Positions 1 to 7,238 of a DNA stretch of 27,961 nt are shown piece by piece. The position numbers were made by a program, and so were the translations under genes. Source of the stretch: a bacterium UBP1_UBA4783 (GTDB taxonomy: Bacteria; Krumholzibacteriota; Krumholzibacteriia; Krumholzibacteriales; Krumholzibacteriaceae); NCBI GenBank assembly GCA_002403075.1, contig DHHB01000087.1, forward strand, positions 1 to 27,961. The letters run 5' to 3'. The notes beneath the pieces were generated by a model that worked only from the letters and a program-made list of their open reading frames with translations, was not told the DNA's origin and made no database searches. Within the stretch, counting starts at the first letter, position 1, and the number at the start of each line of letters is the position of its first letter.

Positions 1-925
1 GCTCGTCCTTCTCCATCCGGATCCCCTCGCTCGACCAGTTCGTGAACTCCCCGGTGAGATAGACGTTCCGGGCGTTGGGAGCGTTGAGCACGAAGAGTAT
101 CCCCTCGGCGACCCGCCGGGGGCCGTGGAGCCGCACCATCCACTCGTCGACGTTCTCGACCGCGAGGGAGGGGCCCTGGGCCTCGAGCTCGCCTGCGAGG
201 GCGAGGAAATCCTCGCGGAGCTGGTCGACGTGCTTCATGCCGAAGATCGGCACGCCGCGGAAGGCGGCTTCCTTGAACCGCACGGAGTGGCAGATGATCG
301 TCTTCAGCATCCGCGCTCCGTACGCGCGCTCGACGCCGGCGACGATGTCCCTGCTGAACGACGTCCTGCGCTCGACGTCGTTCATGAGAACGTGAACGGT
401 CATGGCGTGCTTCGTCTCGCGCTCGAGAAGCGCGAGCGTCTCGTCGAGCTTTCCGAGCCCCTGAACCGAGAAGCAGCTCGGATCGACGGGGATCACGACC
501 TCGCCGGAGGCCATGAGCGCGTTGAACGTCAGAAGTCCGATGCTCGGCGGCGAATCGATGACGACGTAGTCGTAATCGCCGGGATTGCGCGAGAGCTTCG
601 CGAGCAGCCGGCTCTCGCGGCCCGGCTTTCCCGCGAGCTCCTGCTCGAACGCGCTCAGCACCGGGGAGGACGGTATGATGAAGAGGCTCCCCTCGACCTT
701 CACGGCGGCGTCCGGGGTCTTGACGCGCGGATCCGTAAGGAGATCGTAGATCGTCGTCCCGATCTCGTCGGCCGCGACGCCGAGCGCGAGCGAGGCGTGC
801 GCCTGCGGATCGAGATCGATGAGGAGCACCTTCCTGCCGAGCTCGCGAAACGCCGCCGCGAGATTGACGGCGACGGTCGTTTTCCCGCATCCCCCCTTTT
901 GATTAATTATCGCGATGATCCGCAT
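1..925 (-). CDS. ParA/Soj-family ATPase fused to a CBM48 (AMPK-beta-like glycogen-binding) domain, C-terminus cut off
   Basis: The 308 visible codons start at ATG 925, with GGAGG 11 bases upstream. Residues 1-245 are a complete ParA/MinD-type P-loop ATPase: deviant Walker A KGGCGKTT (residues 10-17, signature Lys10), switch motif LLIDLDPQ, and Walker B region VVIDSPPS. Such ATPases dimerise on ATP, bind DNA or membrane non-specifically and position cargo. After about 250 residues, where ordinary Soj proteins end, the frame continues without a break into a second domain. It reads VRLHGPRR, then FVLNAPNARNVYLTGEFTNW (W297), then IRMEK. This is the hallmark of the CBM48/AMPK1-CBM beta-sandwich that binds glycogen or starch. 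The rest of that domain lies left of the window. No ParB gene is visible. The ATPase call is secure. The glycan-binding role is inferred, because only the first half of the domain is seen. Confidence 0.9.
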   Translation of the reverse strand, partial: MRIIAIINQKGGCGKTTVAVNLAAAFRELGRKVLLIDLDPQAHASLALGVAADEIGTTIYDLLTDPRVKTPDAAVKVEGSLFIIPSSPVLSAFEQELAGKPGRESRLLAKLSRNPGDYDYVVIDSPPSIGLLTFNALMASGEVVIPVDPSCFSVQGLGKLDETLALLERETKHAMTVHVLMNDVERRTSFSRDIVAGVERAYGARMLKTIICHSVRFKEAAFRGVPIFGMKHVDQLREDFLALAGELEAQGPSLAVENVDEWMVRLHGPRRVAEGILFVLNAPNARNVYLTGEFTNWSSEGIRMEKDE

Positions 926-1052
926 GATTTCCGAAACCTCCCGGGGCCGCCCGCGCGCGGCCTGCCGATAAACAAAAAAGGCCCTATCATCCCCCGATGA
1001 TCTGGCCCAACGACGCCCGCCGAGATGCGAACACGCACATTCATCGACGCGA

Positions 1053-1081
1053 TATTTGGCGCGACGGAGCCGCCGTGTCAA
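1053..1081 (-). promoter_or_regulatory. candidate promoter for the parA-CBM48 gene
   Basis: On the minus strand a perfect TTGACA (1081-1076) is followed after 17 bases by CAAATA (1058-1053). The -10 element is poor, so the call rests mainly on the -35. The transcript would begin near 1045 and leave a leader of about 120 bases. Repeats surround this site. Confidence 0.35.
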
Positions 1082-1125
1082 GCATTATTTCTCTTCCTTA
1101 TTTCTCTTCGGCGGCGCGACGGAGC
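1058..1125. repeat. two direct-repeat pairs around the parA promoter
   Basis: The 13-mer GGCGCGACGGAGC occurs at 1058-1070, inside the -35/-10 spacer, and again at 1113-1125. Between the copies, TTATTTCTCTTC occurs twice in tandem (1085-1096 and 1098-1109), immediately upstream of the -35 element. The layout would suit an operator or upstream activating element. No regulator is known from the sequence. Confidence 0.6.
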
Positions 1126-1143
1126 GGTCCCGAGGGGCCTCGA

Positions 1144-1572
1144 TCAGTACATGAGGACGGCCACGATCCCGCCGACGGCCAGTCCCGCCACGACCTCGAT
1201 CCACGTGTGCCCGATGAGCTCGCGAAGCTCCTCCGGCTCGACGCGGTGCTCGTGCCGCACGGTGAGCCGCTCCATGATCTCGTTCAAGACCCGCGCCTGG
1301 TTGCCGACCTCCTGCCGGAGCCCCGTGGCCTCGAACACGAAGTACAGCCCCATGATGAGCGAAACGGCGAAGAGCGGCGAGGCGACGCCCTGATAGACGC
1401 CGACGCCGATCGTGAGCGCCGTGACGACGGCCGTATGCGAGCTCGGCATGCCGCCGGTGTCGAGGATGCGGAGCGGGTTGAACCGCCGCGTCCGGAGAGC
1501 GTCCACGAAGGGTTTGAGAACCTGCGCCGCGAGCCCGGCGGCGAGCGCGGCGAGACCGATCCGGTGCACCAT
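1144..1572 (-). CDS. divergent PAP2 family (DUF212, YuiD-like) membrane protein
   Basis: This 142-residue protein has the size and layout of the DUF212/YuiD family, a divergent relative of PAP2 phosphatases. Hydrophobic segments lie near the N-terminus, at about residues 45-75, 80-95 and at the extreme C-terminus. The hallmark GGMPSSHTA sits at about residues 40-48, and a conserved GHTWIEVVAG precedes the last helix. Family members are predicted membrane phosphatase relatives of unproven substrate. It begins 48 bases after the stop of the peptide-binding protein on the same strand, so the two may share a transcript. No good ribosome-binding site is visible before the ATG. Identification of the family is firm; function is not. 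Confidence 0.88.
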   Translation of the reverse strand: MVHRIGLAALAAGLAAQVLKPFVDALRTRRFNPLRILDTGGMPSSHTAVVTALTIGVGVYQGVASPLFAVSLIMGLYFVFEATGLRQEVGNQARVLNEIMERLTVRHEHRVEPEELRELIGHTWIEVVAGLAVGGIVAVLMY

Positions 1573-1620
1573 TGACGACGCCGGCCGCTCGGCGCCCGCG
1601 ACGGCGCCGGCGCGGGCCGG

Positions 1621-3219
1621 TCACTCCTTTCCGCTTGCCGCCCACCAGTCTTGCAGGTGGTGATACATGCTGATCGCGTCGGGGTCCACGACCGTGATCC
1701 GCCGGTGCACGACGTTCCGCGCCCGGACGACGTTGAGAAACGTGTACGGCTGTTCCTCGTAAATGATCCGCTGCGCCCGGTGGAGGAGCGGTTTCGCCTG
1801 CTCGAAGTCGAGCATCGCGGAGGCCGCCGCGTTGAGACTGTCGACGAGCGGGTTGCAGTAGCCGACCCGGTTGTACCCCTGCCGCGACGTGCACGCCCAG
1901 ATCGGAGCGAGGTCCGCTTTCGTCCCGACCCGCCACGAGTTGATCTGGGCGTCGTAGTCCCCCCGCTTGATCTTCTCGAGGAACACCGTCCATTCGAGCG
2001 TCGAGGGGTTCGCCTTGACGCCGACCCTGCGGAGCATCTCCTGAATCATGATCTGCATGTCGGCGCGCATCTGATTCCCGTGGTTCGTGACGAGCTCGAA
2101 CTCGAACCGCTTGCCCGCGCGGTCGAGCCAGCCGTCGCCGTCGGAGTCGCGGAACCCCGCCGCGGCGAGCGCCTCGCGGGCGGCCGCCGTGTCGAACGGC
2201 AGCGGTTCGATCTCCGGGTCGTACGCCCAGATGATCGGCGGGAAGGGGCTCGTGCATTCGTCCGCGAAACCGTAATAGATGTTCTCGTTGATGAGCCGGC
2301 GGTCGATCGCCATGGTGAGGGCGCGCCGGACCTTCGCGTCGTCGAAGGGCGGCCGCGCTCCGTTCCACGCGACGTAGTTGTAGGCGCGCGTCGGGAAATC
2401 GTAGAAAACGAGCTCCGGATGATTCTTTCTGATCGCTTCGATCTCTCCCGGCGGAACCATCTCCATGCAGTCGATCTCCCCGCCCTTGAGCTGGGTCACG
2501 AGCGTGACGGGGTCGGGGATGATCTTGAAGATGACCCGATCGAGGTACGGCTTCCCCTCCTCGTAGTAACGCTCGTTCTTGACGAGCGTGAGCGCCTGCC
2601 CCTTCACCCAGCTTTCGAGCTTGAACGGTCCGCTCGAGGGAAGCCTCTCGACGGGGAACGCGCCGATCTCCCCGGGCGGAAGGGTCTCGATGACGTGCTT
2701 CGGCATGATGACGCCGTCGTTCGCGTCCATGAGCTGGTACGGATACGCCGCGCTGAAATGGTAGACGACCGTCCAATCGTCCGTCGCGCGGACGCTGTCG
2801 ATGCGATCCTTGAGGTGGCGGCTCGCCCACGCGGTCGCCGGGTCCTTCTGCGCGCGGAAGGTCGCTTCGACGTCCGCGGCGGTGAGCGGCGCGCCGTCCG
2901 TCCAGACGACGTCGCGCCGGAGACGGAAGGTGAGCCGCAGCCGGTCGTCCGAAAACTCCCACGACTCAGCGAGGCGCGGCCCGAACGTCAGAAGGTCCGA
3001 GCGCTCCTCGAGAAGCGAGAGGAACATGAGGTTGCAGATGTCCCTCGCGTGCGCGTCGGTCGTGCCCATCGGATTGAGCGACTCGTAGTCGTTGATCTCG
3101 CCGACGACGAGCGTGCCGCCGCGCCGCGCGCGATCCTTCCTCGCGCAGCCGGACGCGAGCGCCAGAACGACGGCGAGCGCGAGCAGCGCGAAACGTCTCC
3201 ATGAACCGTGCGTCATCAT
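1621..3219 (-). CDS. family-5 extracellular solute-binding lipoprotein (peptide/nickel ABC type)
   Basis: The protein has 532 residues. The frame is open upstream, but the start is placed at ATG 3219: GGAGG lies seven bases before it and a lipoprotein signal follows at once, with lipobox LASGC and lipidated Cys25. The mature part is a full SBP_bac_5 (OppA/DppA-like) protein. It opens with GTLVVGEINDYESLNPMG, continues with PRLAESWEFS and VVWTDGAPLTAADV, and has the DSDGDGWLDRAG segment common before the second lobe. Such proteins capture oligopeptides or other small ligands in the periplasm for an ABC importer. No permease or ATPase gene lies nearby, so this is an orphan whose partners must be elsewhere. 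The downstream DUF212 gene may be co-transcribed. The specific ligand cannot be read from sequence. Confidence 0.93.
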   Translation of the reverse strand: MMTHGSWRRFALLALAVVLALASGCARKDRARRGGTLVVGEINDYESLNPMGTTDAHARDICNLMFLSLLEERSDLLTFGPRLAESWEFSDDRLRLTFRLRRDVVWTDGAPLTAADVEATFRAQKDPATAWASRHLKDRIDSVRATDDWTVVYHFSAAYPYQLMDANDGVIMPKHVIETLPPGEIGAFPVERLPSSGPFKLESWVKGQALTLVKNERYYEEGKPYLDRVIFKIIPDPVTLVTQLKGGEIDCMEMVPPGEIEAIRKNHPELVFYDFPTRAYNYVAWNGARPPFDDAKVRRALTMAIDRRLINENIYYGFADECTSPFPPIIWAYDPEIEPLPFDTAAAREALAAAGFRDSDGDGWLDRAGKRFEFELVTNHGNQMRADMQIMIQEMLRRVGVKANPSTLEWTVFLEKIKRGDYDAQINSWRVGTKADLAPIWACTSRQGYNRVGYCNPLVDSLNAAASAMLDFEQAKPLLHRAQRIIYEEQPYTFLNVVRARNVVHRRITVVDPDAISMYHHLQDWWAASGKE

Positions 3220-3296
3220 CGCAGAGCCTCCGCGTGTATCCGCCGCCGGCCCCTTCCGCCGCCGCTTCCGCGCGGCGCGCCCGGGCATGGGAGAAA

Positions 3297-3326
3297 TGTA
3301 TAGCGAAGGCGCGAAATGTGCAACAA
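3297..3326 (-). promoter_or_regulatory. candidate promoter for the solute-binding protein gene
   Basis: On the minus strand TTGTTG (3326-3321) and TATACA (3302-3297) are separated by 18 bases. The start would be near 3290, giving a leader of about 70 bases before ATG 3219. No equally good site was found for the divergent gene at 3431. Confidence 0.5.
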
Positions 3327-3430
3327 GCGAAGATACGGCCCTCCCCGGCGGAGGCGCCGGCGGCGGAAAGCAGCGGGCACGGCGGTTTCAATTATAGGCG
3401 AATAAAGCGGATACATCCGCGAGGAGGTTT

Positions 3431-5068
3431 ATGATGCATCGCTCCGCGACGGGCGTCCTGGCCGTTTTCTGCGCAGCCTTGATGGCGCTGTTCTGTGCAG
3501 CCTGCTCGAGCGACTCCGGATCGGAAGCCGAGCTCGACGAAACGCCGCCGGTTGTGACGGGATCGTACCCCGCGAGCGGCGGAACCGGCGTCTCCCGCAG
3601 CGGCCCCTTCTGGGTCGCGTTCAGCGAACCGATGAACGAGCTTTCGGCGCAGGCCGCCTTCTCCCTCGCGCCGGGGCCGGTGTACTTCGAAACGGACTGG
3701 CGCGGCGACACGCTCGTCGTCACGCCGACCGCCCTCCTCTCCGCCGGAACGGCCTACACGATGACCGTCGGCGCCGCGGCGGAGGACGAGCACGGCAACG
3801 CCCTCGGCGCGGCCTACGCGGTCGACTTCACGACGACGGCCGTGCAGGACGAAACGCCTCCGCACGTCGTTTCGACCGTCCCCGTGAATGGGGCGATCCA
3901 CGTGAGCGGCATCCAGCCCGTCGAGATCGTGTGGAGCGAGCCTATGGACAGGCACTCGGCGCAGAGCGCGGTCGAGATATCGCCCGAGCCCGAGGATTGG
4001 TGGATCGAGTGGGAATCGGCCACGATGACGATCCACCACTCGGCGTTCCCCGAGGAGGAGCCCGTGACGGTCGCGATCGGCACCGGCGCCGCGGATCTCT
4101 CCGGCAACAACCTCGCCGCGCTGTTCGCGCTGAGCTTCACGACGGCGAGCGACGACACGCGGCCCTATCTCGCGAGCGCGTCGCCGGCGAACGGAGCCGC
4201 GGGGGTCTCGACCGGCATTTCGCAGATCGTCCTCACCTTCAGCGAGCCGATGGACCGGACCTCGTTCCAGATTCCGGCCGACCACATCGACGCGCGCATC
4301 ATTCAGGTTGTGCGCGAGGAGCCCTCGTGGAACGCGAGCTATTCGGCCATCACGGTGCCCGTCATGCGGACGCTCCTTCCCGGCTGCACCTATTGGATCC
4401 GCTTCTTGAACGTGACGGACGCCGCAGGCAACGTCATCGATCCGAATCCGACGTCCTACGAGTTCACGACCGCCGGGACCCAGACCCTCTACCCGGTCAA
4501 GAGCGGCGCCGTCTGGAACCTCCTCGGCAGGTACGACGAGACCGGAACGCGCATGATCGAGGACTATTCGCCCTCGACCGGCAACTTCGACGAAGTCCAC
4601 CGAAACGGAGTCGGCCAGACGCGGGAGATCGTGCACCTTCGCAAAACCGCGTCCGAGGTATACCATCGAGGCCGGAGCGAGTACGACGACGGCGCGTATC
4701 AGTTTTCGATGATGTGGAACGATCCGATCCTCTATCTCCGCTTCCCGCTCGAGAGCTACCTGGGGCAGAGCTGGAACTTCTCGACGACCGCGACGATCAG
4801 CGCGACGAGATCGATGTCGCTCAGCGGCCGGTGCGAGATCGAGGCGGCGAAGGTCAATCTCGTGAGCGGCGTGCTCAACGGCACCTTCCGGGGATGCTAC
4901 GTTCACCATCTCTACGCGGATTTCATCATGTACGAGAACGGGATTCCCGTTGACGAGGGCTCGGCGCATCAAATAATGTGGTTGGCGCCGGGGGTCGGCC
5001 CCGTGCAGATGGTCTCGCAGGACCCGGGATATTCCGATACCCTGCGGGTGTACGACTGGAGCCTCTGA
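3431..5068 (+). CDS. lipoprotein with three Ig-like (Big_5) domains
   Basis: The protein has 545 residues. AGGAGG at 3422-3427 precedes two consecutive ATGs (3431 and 3434); the second has the better spacing. The N-terminus is a lipoprotein signal ending FCAAC (Cys25). Three SbsA-type Ig-like repeats follow, at roughly residues 37-137, 141-238 and 241-348. Each starts with a (T/R)PxxxxxxP segment, contains a (W/F)SEPM(D/N) strand and ends FTT. The remaining 190 or so residues begin YPVKSGAVWNL and include LAPGVGPVQ. This resembles the beta-rich domain common in secreted proteins of uncultured Gram-negative lineages. Big_5 domains are usually structural or adhesive, and no catalytic motif is visible. 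A strong hairpin follows the stop codon. Family assignment is good; role at the cell surface is inferred. Confidence 0.88.
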   Translation: MMHRSATGVLAVFCAALMALFCAACSSDSGSEAELDETPPVVTGSYPASGGTGVSRSGPFWVAFSEPMNELSAQAAFSLAPGPVYFETDWRGDTLVVTPTALLSAGTAYTMTVGAAAEDEHGNALGAAYAVDFTTTAVQDETPPHVVSTVPVNGAIHVSGIQPVEIVWSEPMDRHSAQSAVEISPEPEDWWIEWESATMTIHHSAFPEEEPVTVAIGTGAADLSGNNLAALFALSFTTASDDTRPYLASASPANGAAGVSTGISQIVLTFSEPMDRTSFQIPADHIDARIIQVVREEPSWNASYSAITVPVMRTLLPGCTYWIRFLNVTDAAGNVIDPNPTSYEFTTAGTQTLYPVKSGAVWNLLGRYDETGTRMIEDYSPSTGNFDEVHRNGVGQTREIVHLRKTASEVYHRGRSEYDDGAYQFSMMWNDPILYLRFPLESYLGQSWNFSTTATISATRSMSLSGRCEIEAAKVNLVSGVLNGTFRGCYVHHLYADFIMYENGIPVDEGSAHQIMWLAPGVGPVQMVSQDPGYSDTLRVYDWSL

Positions 5069-5072
5069 AATC

Positions 5073-5116
5073 GATGCGACGCCGGGGCGGGAGCGAACGC
5101 CCCGCCCCGGCGCATC
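5073..5116 (+). terminator. strong GC-rich hairpin between the Ig-like lipoprotein and namZ
   Basis: GCCGGGGCGGG (5081-5091) pairs perfectly with CCCGCCCCGGC (5101-5111). The stem is extended by GATGC (5073-5077) with GCATC (5112-5116) across a three-base bulge. No U-tract follows, and the hairpin ends four bases before the next start codon. It may therefore act as a weak terminator, an mRNA stabiliser or a translation control element. Confidence 0.5.
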
Positions 5117-5119
5117 ATC

Positions 5120-6292
5120 ATGAACATGGTCGAAACCGGCTGCGACGTCCTCCTCAGGGAATCGTGCCGTAGCCTCGCGGGCCGGCGCGCCGGCCTTCTC
5201 GCCAATCCCGCTTCCGTCACCGGGACGCTTCGCCCCACGCTTGACGCGCTCCTCTCGTGCGGCGTCAGGATCGACCGCATCTTCGGCCCCCAGCACGGGC
5301 TCTACGGCGAGACGCAGGCGAACATGATCGAGTGGGAGGGGTTTCCGCACCCGCGTCTCGGCGTTCCCGTGCATTCCCTCTACGGCGAACGCCGGGAACC
5401 ATCTCCCGAAACGCTCGCGGGCCTCGACGTGCTCGTCATCGACCTCCCCGACGCCGGCGCGCGCCCGTATACCTATCTCTGGACCGCGCTCCTCGTCGCG
5501 AGGGCCTGCGCGAGGGCCGGCGTCGGCGTCCTCGTGCTCGACAGGCCCAATCCGATCGGCGGCGCGGCCGTCGAGGGCTCCATTCTCGACATGGAATTCC
5601 GGTCGTTCGTCGGGCTCGCGCCGCTCCCGATGCGGCACGGCCTCACGATCGGCGAGGCGCTCGCCATGATGAACGCCGCCGAAGAGACGCCCTGCGATCT
5701 GCGCGTCGCGAGGATGAGCGGCTGGCGGCGGTCGATGCGCTTCGCGGATACGGGGCTTCCGTGGGTCCTCCCGTCGCCGAACATGCCGACGCCCGACACG
5801 GCCCTCGTGTATCCGGGCACGGTGATGCTCGAGGGAACGAACGTGTCGGAAGGCCGGGGCACGACGAGGCCGTTCGAGATCGTCGGCGCGCCGTGGCTCG
5901 ATCCCGAGGCGTTCGCGCGGGAGCTCGAGTCGTTCGCGATTCCGGGGGTTTCCTTCCGGCCGCTCTATTTCGTTCCCGCGTGGGACAAGCACGCGGGCGT
6001 GCGATGCGGCGGCGCGCAGATACACGTCGTCGACGCGGAGCGCTTCGCCCCCGTCCGCTGCGGCGCCGCGGTGCTCACAGCCGCGCGTCGGCTCGGACCG
6101 GACGCCTTCGCGTGGAGCGATCCCCCGTACGAGTACGAGACGCGGCGTCCGCCGATCGACGTCATCTCGGGGAGCGCCGCGCTGCGCGGGACGATCGACG
6201 GAGGAGGCGGCCTCGAGGGGCTCTTCGCGGCGTGGGAGCGGGACGAGGCGCGATTCATGAGCGATCGCGAGGCGTATCTACTCTATGATTGA
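5120..6292 (+). CDS. namZ: DUF1343 / NamZ-like exo-beta-N-acetylmuramidase (GH171 family)
   Basis: The 390 residues cover the whole DUF1343 family. Recognisable blocks are IFGPQHGLYGE, RPYTYLWTALL, VLDRPNPIGG followed by VEGS, SFVG and MRHGLTIGEAL, and in the second half LPSPNMPTP, YPGTVMLEGTNVSEGRGTTR and PFEIVGAPW. Characterised members release N-acetylmuramic acid from the non-reducing end of peptidoglycan fragments. No signal peptide is present: the N-terminus reads MNMVETGCDVLL, directly entering the fold. The enzyme is therefore predicted to be cytoplasmic, unlike secreted NamZ. Start ATG 5120 or 5126; neither has a clear ribosome-binding site. The stop overlaps the next gene by eight bases. 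Together with the MurU- and AmgK-like genes that follow, this strongly suggests MurNAc salvage. Activity itself is inferred from family and context. Confidence 0.9.
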   Translation: MNMVETGCDVLLRESCRSLAGRRAGLLANPASVTGTLRPTLDALLSCGVRIDRIFGPQHGLYGETQANMIEWEGFPHPRLGVPVHSLYGERREPSPETLAGLDVLVIDLPDAGARPYTYLWTALLVARACARAGVGVLVLDRPNPIGGAAVEGSILDMEFRSFVGLAPLPMRHGLTIGEALAMMNAAEETPCDLRVARMSGWRRSMRFADTGLPWVLPSPNMPTPDTALVYPGTVMLEGTNVSEGRGTTRPFEIVGAPWLDPEAFARELESFAIPGVSFRPLYFVPAWDKHAGVRCGGAQIHVVDAERFAPVRCGAAVLTAARRLGPDAFAWSDPPYEYETRRPPIDVISGSAALRGTIDGGGGLEGLFAAWERDEARFMSDREAYLLYD

Positions 6293-7238
6293 CGGCCGTC
6301 GAACGATCGCGGGGATGATACTCGCCGCCGGGCGCGGGGAACGGATGCTCCCGCTCACCAGGACGCTTCCGAAACCGCTCCTCCCCGTCCTCGGTGTGCC
6401 GCTCTTCGAGATCGCCGCGCGCAAGCTGCTCCGCGCCGGCGCCGGACGAATTCTCGCCAACCTGCACCATCTCCCCGACGAGATCGAACGCTACGCCGAG
6501 GGCCGCCGTCTTCCGGTCCTCTTTCACCGCGAACGCGAGATCCTCGGCACTGGCGGCGGCATCGGCAACATGGCCCCCTCAGCGGCCGGAGCGGACTGCG
6601 TCCTGCTCCACAACGGCGACGTCGTCGCCGATATCGACTTCGCGCCGGCGCTCGCCTTTCACGAGGCGCGCGGCGCGCTCGTCACGCTCGTTCTCGCGCC
6701 GGACGGCCCGCGCGCGAACGTCGCCGTCGCCGAAGACGGCGAGGTGCGCTCGATCGGCCCCGGCGCTCCCGCCGGAGCCTCGCTCCTCGGGTACACGGGG
6801 TTGGCGATCCTCGCTCCCGCCTCCCTCGCCTTCTTTCCGGCCGGACGGAAGGGGGGGCTCGTCGACGTGCTCTCGGGCATGATCGCGCGCCGGCCGGGCT
6901 CGGTCGCCGGCTGGAACGCCGGGGGCGGCGGGGCGCCGTACGCATGGGGCGACTGCGGCTCGCCGGCCCCGTACCTCGACGTCCACCGCCGGATCCTCGT
7001 CGAAAAGACGGCCTTCGATCCACTCGTCCCTCCCCCACCGGGCAGCGTCCATCGGAGCGCTGATTCGGTCGTCGAGCCGGGGGCGACGCTCGCCGGTTTT
7101 TGCGAAATCGGAAGGGGGGCCGCGATCGGCCGCGACGCCGCCGTCGAGAACTGCGTGTTGCTCGAGGGGGCGCGGGTCGCGCCCGGCGAGCGGCGCCGGA
7201 ACGAAATCATCTTCGCCGGAGGATCGATCCGGGTATGA
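6285..7238 (+). CDS. murU: NDP-sugar pyrophosphorylase, MurU-like, with C-terminal left-handed beta-helix tail
   Basis: The 317-residue protein starts with the nucleotidyltransferase signature LAAGRGERMLPLT..LPKPLLPV (residues 13-34). HNGDVV follows, with the probable metal-binding Asp112. The family transfers a nucleoside monophosphate from NTP to a sugar 1-phosphate. MurU makes UDP-MurNAc from MurNAc 1-phosphate and UTP. Characterised MurU proteins are about 225-240 residues. This one has about 75 more, ending in hexapeptide-like turns (CEIGRGAAIGRDAAVENCVL), as in related mannose or glucose 1-phosphate enzymes. It overlaps namZ by eight bases at the front and the kinase gene by four bases (ATGA) at the back. 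Context favours MurU, but sequence alone cannot exclude another sugar 1-phosphate substrate. Confidence 0.85.
   Translation: MIDGRRTIAGMILAAGRGERMLPLTRTLPKPLLPVLGVPLFEIAARKLLRAGAGRILANLHHLPDEIERYAEGRRLPVLFHREREILGTGGGIGNMAPSAAGADCVLLHNGDVVADIDFAPALAFHEARGALVTLVLAPDGPRANVAVAEDGEVRSIGPGAPAGASLLGYTGLAILAPASLAFFPAGRKGGLVDVLSGMIARRPGSVAGWNAGGGGAPYAWGDCGSPAPYLDVHRRILVEKTAFDPLVPPPPGSVHRSADSVVEPGATLAGFCEIGRGAAIGRDAAVENCVLLEGARVAPGERRRNEIIFAGGSIRV

Noticed and set aside
970..1004. Stem ATCATC/GATGAT followed by T-run on the minus strand as a terminator
   Set aside because: The stem is only six AT-containing pairs, it is separated from the T-run by several bases, and it lies between the candidate parA promoter and its start.
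3392..6025. 877-codon open frame on the minus strand
   Set aside because: It is antisense to the Ig-like lipoprotein and NamZ, is rich in Arg/Asp/Glu/Gly with no domain, and arises from high-GC codon bias.
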